A DNA stretch of 64,000 nt, taken from NCBI RefSeq assembly GCF_018499875.1, contig NZ_JAHBAY010000001.1, forward strand, positions 682,001-746,000, given 5' to 3'. Shown in pieces: positions 57,540 through 64,000 of this stretch. Under the pieces are notes generated by a model that saw nothing but the letters and a program-made list of their open reading frames with translations, was not told where the DNA came from and ran no database searches. Source of the stretch: Kineosporia corallincola (GTDB lineage: Bacteria; Actinomycetota; Actinomycetes; Actinomycetales; Kineosporiaceae). Both the position numbers and the translations under genes were made by a program. The number at the start of each line of letters is the position of its first letter. Position 1 is the first letter of the stretch.

Positions 57540-58412
57540 TCATGATCCGGCGGCGACGAGACGATTCTCCGCCGCCACGACTTGCACTGTGCTGACCGGG
57601 CTTTCCACCGTCGCGGTGCCGTCGACGGGGAGCCAGGGCCCACCACTCACGGAGTACTCGCCGCTGTAGACAGTGGTCAGCCCCACCCGCCGTGCCCCCG
57701 AATGCTGGTACACGTGAGCGGTTCTGAGCTCCGGATACGCAGCCCCCGCATCCTCGGTGGTCAGCGATTCCCCGTCCCCGTACGTCCAGCGGAACTCCTC
57801 AGGCGTGGCCCGAACCTGCACGGGCTGGCCGAGGATGGTGGTTGGCAGGGTCACCGTGTCGGCGTCGGCGTACAGGTTGGTCGGGATGTTCACCAGCGTG
57901 CGACCGTTGGGCGGCTGGACCACGATCGGTGAGGCGGGTAGCGGCAGACGCTGGAAGTCTTCTTGCGTGAGAACGGGGATTACTGGCGGGGGTTCATTGG
58001 GATCTGTGGCGCCGAGGCAGATGTAGGCGCCGGTCGCTGTCCAGTCTGCTGATGAAGGCGGTCCAACGGGTGCGCTGAACAACCAGTACCCAAAGTCCAG
58101 CAGATCGGACGTGTCGCTGCACATTGCGTATGCGCTGGCGCACGGCACCATCTCACTCCGGTTCGGATAGTTTCCTAGGCACGCGGGCACGTAGGAGTGC
58201 ATTGTTTTCGGGGCGGTCGAATTGCTTACGGGATGACCTCTAAGAGGGCGCTTCGAGCGTTCCTGCTGCTTGGCCCAAAGCTCGGCGTAGTTGGATGATG
58301 CACGGGAGGTCACCTGTGTGCCCTCCCCTGGTGGTTGATCTGCTGCCGAAGCTGGTGGGGGAGAAACTATGGAAAGAAAGATTAAAACCGAGGCAGCCAA
58401 TCGAAGCATCAA
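57540..58412 (-). CDS. Secreted protein with PKD-like segment
   Basis: The 290-residue protein has a signal peptide (about residues 1-23, ending ASA). A variable region with four to five cysteines follows (ACLGNYPNRSEMVPC, then AMC and YICLG). The C-terminal domain has FRWTYGDGESLTTEDAGAAY, a PKD-like pattern, with THVY-type end AHVYQHSGAR. The function is unknown. It is coupled to the upstream lipoprotein gene by ATGA. Its 5' half is clearly richer in A and T than the surroundings. Confidence 0.7.
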   Translation of the reverse strand: MMLRLAASVLIFLSIVSPPPASAADQPPGEGTQVTSRASSNYAELWAKQQERSKRPLRGHPVSNSTAPKTMHSYVPACLGNYPNRSEMVPCASAYAMCSDTSDLLDFGYWLFSAPVGPPSSADWTATGAYICLGATDPNEPPPVIPVLTQEDFQRLPLPASPIVVQPPNGRTLVNIPTNLYADADTVTLPTTILGQPVQVRATPEEFRWTYGDGESLTTEDAGAAYPELRTAHVYQHSGARRVGLTTVYSGEYSVSGGPWLPVDGTATVESPVSTVQVVAAENRLVAAGS

Positions 58413-58972
58413 CTCTCCTCAATGGCTACGTCTGCAACGAGCCAGCTATTCTGTGTCCAGTTGAGGCTTACGAAGCATTGGGCATTAGAGATTGCAGACG
58501 CCGTGGTCTGCGATCCATTGGCATGTGTGAGTTGGGCGGGCTCTTGATCGATGGTTCCTGAGACTATAACGCCAGTTTTTATGTCTATGGGTGGAACGGC
58601 GATTTGATCCATGCGCACGCGTGAACCTTGGATTTGAGTTCCTTCTGTTCGAAGTTCTGAAATATTTTTGTCAGTTGCTCTACAGAAGGAGCATTTGGGT
58701 TCGGAAATTCGTGTCAAAAGTTTTGTTTCCAGGTTTTCGTAAGCGTAATTATGCACCTCCCAAAAATACCGAACAAAAGCCTCCGCCCCCTCCGCACTCC
58801 GCTCCGCTTCAGGCGCTACAGGCGGTGCCAAAGTGGCGGTAGGACTACCCGTTGCGGAAGCGGAAACCGTTGCGGTGGTGGCAGAAGTGGCTCCGCTGCT
58901 CCCGCCCCAGCAAGCGGTCAGAGCCAAGAGCCCGGACACAACGACAACACCCCGAAAGAATCCCCCGATCAT
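58409..58972 (-). CDS. DUF6318 family lipoprotein
   Basis: The protein is 187 residues from ATG 58972. A signal peptide ends with lipobox LTAC, a Thr/Ser/Ala-rich linker follows, and then the DUF6318 domain: GAEAFVRYFWEVHNYAYEN, SEPKCSFC with the family's paired cysteines, and a C-terminal LNWTQNSWLVAD. The function is unknown. A minus-strand TACTCT (58979-58984) lies 6 bases upstream, so the gene is probably leaderless. The coding sequence is unusually A/T rich for this window, which suggests transfer. Confidence 0.75.
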   Translation of the reverse strand: MIGGFFRGVVVVSGLLALTACWGGSSGATSATTATVSASATGSPTATLAPPVAPEAERSAEGAEAFVRYFWEVHNYAYENLETKLLTRISEPKCSFCRATDKNISELRTEGTQIQGSRVRMDQIAVPPIDIKTGVIVSGTIDQEPAQLTHANGSQTTASAISNAQCFVSLNWTQNSWLVADVAIEES

Positions 58973-58978
58973 GAAAAA

Positions 58979-58984
58979 AGAGTA
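58979..58984 (-). promoter_or_regulatory. -10 box for leaderless DUF6318 gene (minus strand)
   Basis: TACTCT on the minus strand ends 6 bases before ATG 58972. Confidence 0.5.
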
Positions 58985-59050
58985 ACCACCCCCCACCCCA
59001 AAGTCCCTCACCCCGACCAAACTGTGGATAACCCTCCCCACCAAAAGCAG

Positions 59051-59085
59051 CGAGCCCGGTCCGCACGAACGGCGGGCCGGGCTCG
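59051..59085. terminator. purU terminator
   Basis: CGAGCCCGG-T-CCGC pairs with GCGG-G-CCGGGCTCG (59051-59064 with 59072-59085), a 14-bp stem including one T-G pair. It lies 12 bases beyond the purU stop on the minus strand. Confidence 0.8.
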
Positions 59086-59096
59086 GTGGGGAAAGG

Positions 59097-60047
59097 TCAG
59101 CTGAACACGACGGTCCGGGTACCGTTGATCATCACCCGGTTCTCGGCGTGCCAGGCCACGGCCCGGGCCAGCACCTGGCACTCGACGTCGCGGCCGACGG
59201 CGGCCATCTGCTCCGCCGTCGTGGCGTGGGTGACGCGCTCGACGTCCTGCTCGATGATCGGGCCCTCGTCCAGGTCGCTCGTCACGTAGTGGGCGGTGGC
59301 CCCGATGATCTTCACGCCTCGCGCATGGGCCTGCTGGTAGGGGCGGGCGCCCTTGAAGCTGGGCAGGAACGAGTGGTGGATGTTGATCGCCCGGCCGGTC
59401 AGGGCCTGGCACAGCTCGGGGGAGAGCACCTGCATGTAGCGGGCCAGCACCACCAGGTCGATCTTCTCGCGGTCGACGATCTCCAGCAGCTGCTTCTCGG
59501 CCTCGGGCTTGGTGGCCTTCGTGACCGGCACGTGGATGAACGGGATGCCGTGGCTCTCGACCAGGTCCTGGAAGTCGGTGTGGTTGCTGACCACCGCGGG
59601 GATGTCGATGCCGAGGGCACCGATGCGGTGGCGGAACAACAGGTCGTTGAGGCAGTGGCCGAACCGGGAGACGAGGATCAGCGTGCGGCAGCGGGTGGAG
59701 GCGTCGACCAGCCTCCACTGCATGTGGAAGGAGTCGGCGACGGACAGGAAACCCGCCCGCAGACGGTCGAGCGTCTCCACCGGGTCGAGGGCCGTGAACT
59801 GCACCCGCATGAAGAAGGTGCCGGCCGTGTCCGCCGCGGCGTCGGCGTCGTACTGCTCGCTCTGGAGAATGTTGCAGCCGTGCTGGATCAGGAAGCTGGC
59901 GACGGCGTAGACGATGCCCGGCCGGTCCTCGCAGGAAAGGGTGAGGACGTACTGCTGACGGTCTGCCGGGGCCGACCCGCCGGTGCCCAGGGGAGCAGGT
60001 GCGGATGTCGCAGGGGTCTGGGTGCTGCCGGGGCCGGAAGTAGTCAC
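59097..60047 (-). CDS. purU: Formyltetrahydrofolate deformylase
   Basis: PurU splits 10-formyl-THF to formate and THF and so balances one-carbon pools. The protein is 316 residues from GTG 60047. An N-terminal Thr/Pro/Ala-rich extension of about 30 residues precedes an ACT domain (YVLTLSCEDRPGIVYAVASF). The formyltransferase domain follows, with NIHHSFLPSFKGARPY, GATAHYVTSDLDEGPII and the catalytic Asn-His-Asp set. Open frame continues upstream to 60185, but sequence before the GTG is not conserved in type. Confidence 0.93.
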   Translation of the reverse strand: MTTSGPGSTQTPATSAPAPLGTGGSAPADRQQYVLTLSCEDRPGIVYAVASFLIQHGCNILQSEQYDADAAADTAGTFFMRVQFTALDPVETLDRLRAGFLSVADSFHMQWRLVDASTRCRTLILVSRFGHCLNDLLFRHRIGALGIDIPAVVSNHTDFQDLVESHGIPFIHVPVTKATKPEAEKQLLEIVDREKIDLVVLARYMQVLSPELCQALTGRAINIHHSFLPSFKGARPYQQAHARGVKIIGATAHYVTSDLDEGPIIEQDVERVTHATTAEQMAAVGRDVECQVLARAVAWHAENRVMINGTRTVVFS

Positions 60048-60560
60048 ACGCGCAGGGTGCGGGCACGGGCACCGAACGGTCAAGAGGGGCGCCCCGGTAA
60101 CGGTTGGGCGACAGCGACCGTCGACCCGGAGTGGAGGCTCTATAGCACAGCGTTGACAGTGCTCGCGCCACTCCGGGCTCGGCACGCTAAGTGAATGTTA
60201 TGGAAGGGGCAAAGATGCGCTCATCGCGACTGGGAGGTATTCCGGAGTCGGCTGATCACCACCTGTGAGACTCCCAGCTCACATGATCATTAGCCGCTTT
60301 CAACACGCCGTTATGACCTGCGCGACGTCCGTTCTGCTCCGGTTGCGGATCGGTCGCCCCGGCAACCGCTGAGACCGCCCTGAGAATCCCAAGATTGTCT
60401 TGAATGGCCTCTGACCAGCACTGGTATGGTCTGCCGCACATTAGACGGTTGGGAGCGGGGTCCCTTAGCATCACGATTCGATCTCGGTTGAGCTGTATGA
60501 CCGGGATGCATCCGTATCAACCGGCCGAGGACGGCCAGAAGCTGTACGACGCCGGCGACC
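60048..60560. other. Intergenic region between divergent purU and the GH26-like gene
   Basis: This 513-base stretch has no convincing gene. It holds the nested inverted repeat at 60125-60177 near the purU side. On the plus side there is only a weak TTGAAT-N19-TATGGT (60400-60430). Short open frames on the minus strand (60256-60474 and 60311-60577) lack ribosome sites and actinobacterial codon use. Confidence 0.6.
60125..60177. repeat. Nested inverted repeat upstream of purU
   Basis: CCCGGAGTGG (60125-60134) pairs with CCACTCCGGG (60168-60177), and inside it AGCAC (60144-60148) pairs with GTGCT (60159-60163). On the minus strand it could fold as an RNA leader about 80 bases before the purU start. 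The inner palindrome with TTGACA may instead be an operator. Confidence 0.5.
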
Positions 60561-62471
60561 ATGGGAGCAAGAACCACCGTGACGAGCAGACGCAGGGCTC
60601 AGGACGAGGGCGATCGAAGAGCGCAGACGGCTGCGGAGCGTGAGGGGCGCACTGCTCCCGGTTCCCGTGGCGAAGTGCTCGACACCCGTCGCAGCCGCGC
60701 CACGCGCGCGACGACCGACTCCGCCCGCATGGACCCCGCCCTCGCCCGCCGCAAGCGCCGCACCGCCGCCGGTGCCCGCGTCGGCGCCGCCGGGGGTTCT
60801 TCTTTCTTCAGCGACGAGACCCCCGAGGCCGCCGCCTCCGGCGTCCGCATCGAACCGGCCCGGCCGCAGCCGCGTCTCACCCGTTCCGAGCTGCGCGCCC
60901 GCCGCGAGCGCATGGAGAAGCGCCGTCGCCGCCGCGCCATCCAGCGGCAGCTCACCTTCGGCCTGATCGGCCGGGAGACCGACCCGCAGGCCAAGACCGA
61001 GGCGATCCCCGAGCTGCGGGAGACGCAGACCGGGTCGATCCGCGTGCGTTCCGGCCAGACCGGCGCCATCCGCAAGCCCGAACTCGCGCCGGAGCCGAGC
61101 CTTCTCGAGGTCGACGTCACGGCCGACGACCCGACGCCGACCGGTGGCATCAGCCGCCGGGAGATCCGTGGCAAGCGCCCGAAGACCGGCCGCCGCTCCG
61201 GCGGGCGCAGCCCGATCGGCCGCGCGGTCAGCAACAAGCGGGCCTGGCTCGGCGCCGTCGCCATCACCCTGGTGCTCGCCGTGCCCGGCTACCTCTACCT
61301 GGACCGGACCCGCGGCACCACCGAAGAGGCCGCGCTGACCAGCGACAGCAACGAGATGCCCGCGCAGACCGCGACCCGGTCGGCCTCGCCGACGTCCGAG
61401 GAGCTGGTCGAGGCGCAGAAGCGGCTGGGCAAGGCCACGGCCACGGCGAAGAAGCTGGCCACCACCAAGAGCAAGAAGGCCACGAAGTCGTCGAGTTCCT
61501 CCAGCAGCACCACGAAGGACTCCACACCGAGCAGCAGCACCAGCACCGGTGGCACCACGCAGATCGGCCTGGCCAACCTCAGCGACAGCGCCTCCGGCCT
61601 TGGCTGGGCGTCCGGTCTGTACATGCCGGGCAGCAGCGCCAGCAACGCCGCCGCGTTCGGCAAGTGGCGCGGCGCGGGCATCGACGTGGTCGTCGACTGG
61701 CCGGCCCGCTCCAGCTGGGACGACCTGATCGACCCGGACTGGCTGTACGACTCCTGGGAGGGCACGTCGTACACCAAGTCGTTCGGCTTCCCGCCGTTCC
61801 CGGAGAACAGCGGTGGATCGCTGAGCCAGTGCGCCGCAGGCAGTTACAACAGCAAGTGGAAGCAGATCGCGCAGAACATCAAGGACGCCGGTCTGGACGA
61901 CACCACCGTCATCCGCCTCGGCTGGGAGTTCAACGGCGACTGGTACGAGTGGGCCGCCGGTGACGCGGACAACTTCGCCGAGTGCTGGCGTCAGGTCGTC
62001 TCCGCGGCCGAGTCCGTGGCCCCGGCGCTGACCTGGGACTGGAACGTCAACCGGGGCGTCAGCGCCGGTCTGGCCGACCCGACCAAGGCCTACCCGGGCG
62101 ACAAGTACGTCGACATCGTCGGCATCGACTCGTACGACATGTGGCCGGGCGCCACCAGCGAGGCCAACTGGGACGAGCAGCTCAACGGCAAGCAGGGCCT
62201 GAAGTACTGGGTCAACTTCGCCAAGAGCCATGGCAAGAAGGTCAGCGTGCCGGAATGGGGTGTCTACCCGGGCACCGCTCAGGCCGGGCACAACGGCGGT
62301 GACAACGCGTACTACATCGGCAAGATGAAGTCGTTCTTCGAAAGCCTGGGCAGTCAGCTGGCTTACGAGGCGTACTTCAACGAGGACGCCAGTTACTACG
62401 CCGGCTCGATCTTCGGGAACGTGCAGAACCCCGAGGCCGCCGCGAAGTACAAGTCGATCTACAGCAAGTAG
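60561..62471 (+). CDS. Membrane-anchored GH26-like glycoside hydrolase with basic cytoplasmic domain
   Basis: The 636-residue protein has a very basic Arg/Lys-rich N-terminal part of about 225 residues without a known fold. One membrane helix lies at about 228-248 (a type II anchor), then a Ser/Thr/Lys-rich linker (250-330), then a GH26-like catalytic domain. The acid/base glutamate is probably E456 in RLGWEFNGDWYEW and the nucleophile E565 in VPEWGVY. GH26 enzymes cut mannans and related glucans; the substrate here is unknown. GTG 60579 is an alternative start. Confidence 0.8.
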   Translation: MGARTTVTSRRRAQDEGDRRAQTAAEREGRTAPGSRGEVLDTRRSRATRATTDSARMDPALARRKRRTAAGARVGAAGGSSFFSDETPEAAASGVRIEPARPQPRLTRSELRARRERMEKRRRRRAIQRQLTFGLIGRETDPQAKTEAIPELRETQTGSIRVRSGQTGAIRKPELAPEPSLLEVDVTADDPTPTGGISRREIRGKRPKTGRRSGGRSPIGRAVSNKRAWLGAVAITLVLAVPGYLYLDRTRGTTEEAALTSDSNEMPAQTATRSASPTSEELVEAQKRLGKATATAKKLATTKSKKATKSSSSSSSTTKDSTPSSSTSTGGTTQIGLANLSDSASGLGWASGLYMPGSSASNAAAFGKWRGAGIDVVVDWPARSSWDDLIDPDWLYDSWEGTSYTKSFGFPPFPENSGGSLSQCAAGSYNSKWKQIAQNIKDAGLDDTTVIRLGWEFNGDWYEWAAGDADNFAECWRQVVSAAESVAPALTWDWNVNRGVSAGLADPTKAYPGDKYVDIVGIDSYDMWPGATSEANWDEQLNGKQGLKYWVNFAKSHGKKVSVPEWGVYPGTAQAGHNGGDNAYYIGKMKSFFESLGSQLAYEAYFNEDASYYAGSIFGNVQNPEAAAKYKSIYSK

Positions 62472-62485
62472 CCGCAGTACTGCTG

Positions 62486-62519
62486 AACGGCCCTCGGGAG
62501 TTTTCTCCCGGGGGCCGTT
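62486..62519 (+). terminator. Terminator after the GH26-like gene
   Basis: AACGGCCC-T-CGGGAG pairs with CTCCCG-G-GGGCCGTT around a TTTT loop, followed by TTCAC. The stem is 14 bp with one T-G pair. Confidence 0.88.
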
Positions 62520-62545
62520 TTCACTGCACGGACGACGAAAAACCG

Positions 62546-62932
62546 CTACAGAATCCCGTCTTCGATCTGTTCCACCACCACACACCAGAAGCGGTCTTTG
62601 TGGACGGCGTCGGCATCGACCGCGTTCAGCTGTTTCTTCAGCAGCCGAAGGCGTTTGCGGCGCGGAACGGCGGGTTCCTCGTCCTCGGTGGTGGGTTCCC
62701 CGGCGTAGAACTCGTCGAACGCCCTCAGAAAGCCGCGGAAGGCGTCCATACCGCTGTTCATCGGACTCGGCGTGCTGGGAGTCGGATCGAGCACGAAAAG
62801 CCGCCCCTCGGCGTCCACCCCGATCTCCTGGTAGAACGAGGCGGAACCGATCACGGTGAACTCGCGGCCCGCCATCTCCTGGATCCGGGCCGGCCGGTCG
62901 TCGAGTTTGATGCCGAAGCGCAGCTCTTCCAT
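62546..62932 (-). CDS. Small SUKH-like protein
   Basis: The 128-residue soluble protein contains YQEIGVDAEGRLFVLDPTPS followed by MNSGMDAFRGFLRAFDEFY, which resembles the C-terminal half of SUKH-4 type immunity proteins. The N-terminal part of that fold is short here. No toxin gene is adjacent, so an immunity role is not supported by context. It may be a stand-alone SUKH protein or an unrelated one. Confidence 0.5.
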   Translation of the reverse strand: MEELRFGIKLDDRPARIQEMAGREFTVIGSASFYQEIGVDAEGRLFVLDPTPSTPSPMNSGMDAFRGFLRAFDEFYAGEPTTEDEEPAVPRRKRLRLLKKQLNAVDADAVHKDRFWCVVVEQIEDGIL

Positions 62933-63033
62933 GTTCGGAGTGTATGACCCGCTCCGACCCGGTGATCATGCACTTCCGGGCAGTGCGGTGAGGGTGGCCC
63001 GAAACAGACCTGCCCCGTCCCCGGCCTGCTTGT

Positions 63034-63039
63034 TACTAT
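63034..63039 (+). promoter_or_regulatory. -10 box of the glyA riboswitch transcript
   Basis: TACTAT lies just before the ZTP aptamer; transcription would start near 63046. Confidence 0.5.
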
Positions 63040-63043
63040 GACC

Positions 63044-63120
63044 TCGCCGCGACTGGCGTTCGGGTGGGTCACCACCGGGAAGCGGTGGAGTCGTCGTCAT
63101 CGGGTCGTTCGCCTGGGCCC
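63044..63120 (+). ncRNA. ZTP/ZMP riboswitch (pfl motif) upstream of glyA
   Basis: The elements CGACTGGCG (63050-63058), GGGTGGG with ACCACC, GGGAAGC (63078-63084) and TTCGCCTGGGC (63109-63119) occur in pfl-motif order. The sequence is close to the purH riboswitch over almost its whole length, but the usual GGGGAGC reads GGGAAGC. Gene glyA supplies one-carbon units, so ZTP sensing fits. After the aptamer GGGC and GGGA can pair with TCCC and GCCC (63121-63146), but there is no T run. Confidence 0.92.
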
Positions 63121-63175
63121 GGGCGCATTGGGATACCGTCCCGCCCGACGACCGCTACCGCTTTGGAGTAACCGC

Positions 63176-64000
63176 ATGACCTCCGATGCCACGTCCACCA
63201 GCCGTGCGATCACCCAGACCTCTCTGGCCGACGCCGACCCCGAACTCGCCGCCGTCCTCGGCCAGGAGCTCGGCCGCCAGCGGGGCACCCTGGAGATGAT
63301 CGCCAGCGAGAACTTCGCCCCCCGCGCCGTGCTGGAGGCGCAGGGCTCGGTGCTCACCAACAAGTACGCCGAGGGTTACCCGGGCAAGCGGTACTACGGC
63401 GGCTGCGAGTACGTCGACATCGCCGAAGAGCTCGCGATCAGCCGGGTCAAGTCGCTGTTCGGCGCCGACTACGCCAACGTGCAGCCGCACTCCGGCGCGC
63501 AGGCCAACGCCGCCGCCATGCACGCGCTGATCCGTCACGGCGACGGCATCCTCGGCCTCGAACTGGCCCACGGCGGTCACCTGACCCACGGCATGAAGAT
63601 CAACTACAGCGGCCGGCTGTACAACGTGGCGGCCTACGGGGTCGACCCGAAGAGCTTCCTGATCGACATGGACGTGGTGCGGGAGAAGGCCCTCGAGCAC
63701 CGGCCCAAGCTGATCATCGCCGGCTGGTCGGCCTACCCGCGTCAGCTCGACTTCGCGGCGTTCCGCAGCATCGCCGACGAGGTCGGCGCCTACCTGATGG
63801 TCGACATGGCGCACTTCGCCGGCCTGGTCGCGGCCGGTCTGCACCCCAGCCCGATCCCGCACGCCCACGTCACCACCAGCACCACGCACAAGACGCTGGC
63901 CGGCCCGCGCGGCGGCATCATCCTGGCCAACGACCAGGAGAACGCCAAGAAGTTCCAGTCCGCGGTGTTCCCGGGCCAGCAGGGCGGCCCGCTGATGCAC
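63176..64000 (+). CDS. glyA: Serine hydroxymethyltransferase, N-terminal part
   Basis: GlyA converts serine and THF to glycine and methylene-THF. The window holds the first 275 residues; the gene continues past the end. Visible are [54 protein letters not shown] and the PLP-binding lysine in [18 protein letters not shown] 63176 follows TTTGGAGTAA, a good ribosome site. The ZTP riboswitch lies directly upstream. Confidence 0.97.
   Translation, partial: MTSDATSTSRAITQTSLADADPELAAVLGQELGRQRGTLEMIASENFAPRAVLEAQGSVLTNKYAEGYPGKRYYGGCEYVDIAEELAISRVKSLFGADYANVQPHSGAQANAAAMHALIRHGDGILGLELAHGGHLTHGMKINYSGRLYNVAAYGVDPKSFLIDMDVVREKALEHRPKLIIAGWSAYPRQLDFAAFRSIADEVGAYLMVDMAHFAGLVAAGLHPSPIPHAHVTTSTTHKTLAGPRGGIILANDQENAKKFQSAVFPGQQGGPLMH

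Noticed and set aside
58591-58842. Plus-strand small open frame in the AT-rich region
   Set aside because: Antisense to the DUF6318 gene, which has a lipobox, family motifs and a promoter; the small frame has none.
59148-60194. Plus-strand open frame opposite purU
   Set aside because: Purely antisense to purU and rich in His/Gln/Val from reverse reading; no start signal.

Overview
This is a 64 kb window of a high-GC actinobacterial chromosome. The evidence is the gene set: WhiB-family and BldM regulators, a SigD/ShbA-type sigma factor with an RsdA-like anti-sigma factor, GuaB3, PknG, PerM, DUF3017, a His-tailed GroEL1 under a CIRCE operator, and many TANNNT -10 boxes sitting directly before start codons. 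BldM and WhiD homologues suggest a relative of the sporulating actinomycetes. A Kineosporia-like organism is possible, but I cannot prove the genus from sequence alone. No tRNA, rRNA, insertion sequence, phage or CRISPR array was seen.

Region 1 (1-13.4 kb) matches a block conserved from mycobacteria to Streptomyces: tsaE (end only)-tsaB-rimI-tsaD, a THUMP-like methyltransferase, groES-groEL, whiD/whiB3, a MerR/CarH-like regulator, bldM, a SigD-type sigma factor with its anti-sigma factor, then guaB and guaB3. Region 2 (13.4-27.3 kb) is mixed: DUF1365 and DUF2786 proteins, a SURF1 family protein, a DUF3817 protein, guaA, a uronate-dehydrogenase-like SDR, a nucleotidyltransferase, two Nudix genes, a solitary adenine methylase and a secreted glycerophosphodiesterase. 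Region 3 (26.8-32.4 kb) holds two divergent PspC gene pairs: a LiaF-like membrane protein with a partner, and a PspC-fused histidine kinase with its response regulator.

Region 4 (32.4-44.7 kb) is a second conserved block: a PcrA/UvrD1 helicase, a transglutaminase-like protein, a GH3 lipoprotein, sucCD, perM, purN, a ZTP riboswitch with purH, and a DUF3017 gene. Region 5 (44.9-57.5 kb) is the most unusual part. It is a ten-gene, one-direction, mostly overlapping run: TelA, an unknown protein, a CbxX-type AAA+ ATPase, GlnX, GlnH, an unknown helical protein, PknG, a PP2C phosphatase, a VWA protein and an FHA protein. It joins the mycobacterial GlnH-GlnX-PknG amino-acid sensing route to a TerY-P-like triad (VWA, phosphatase, kinase) and TelA.

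Region 6 (57.5-64 kb) has an AT-richer pair of secreted genes that look acquired, then purU, a membrane-anchored GH26-like hydrolase, a small SUKH-like protein, and a second ZTP riboswitch leading into glyA, which runs off the window. Purine and one-carbon genes recur across the window (guaB, guaB3, guaA, purN, purH, purU, glyA), and two of them are under ZTP/ZMP-sensing leaders.
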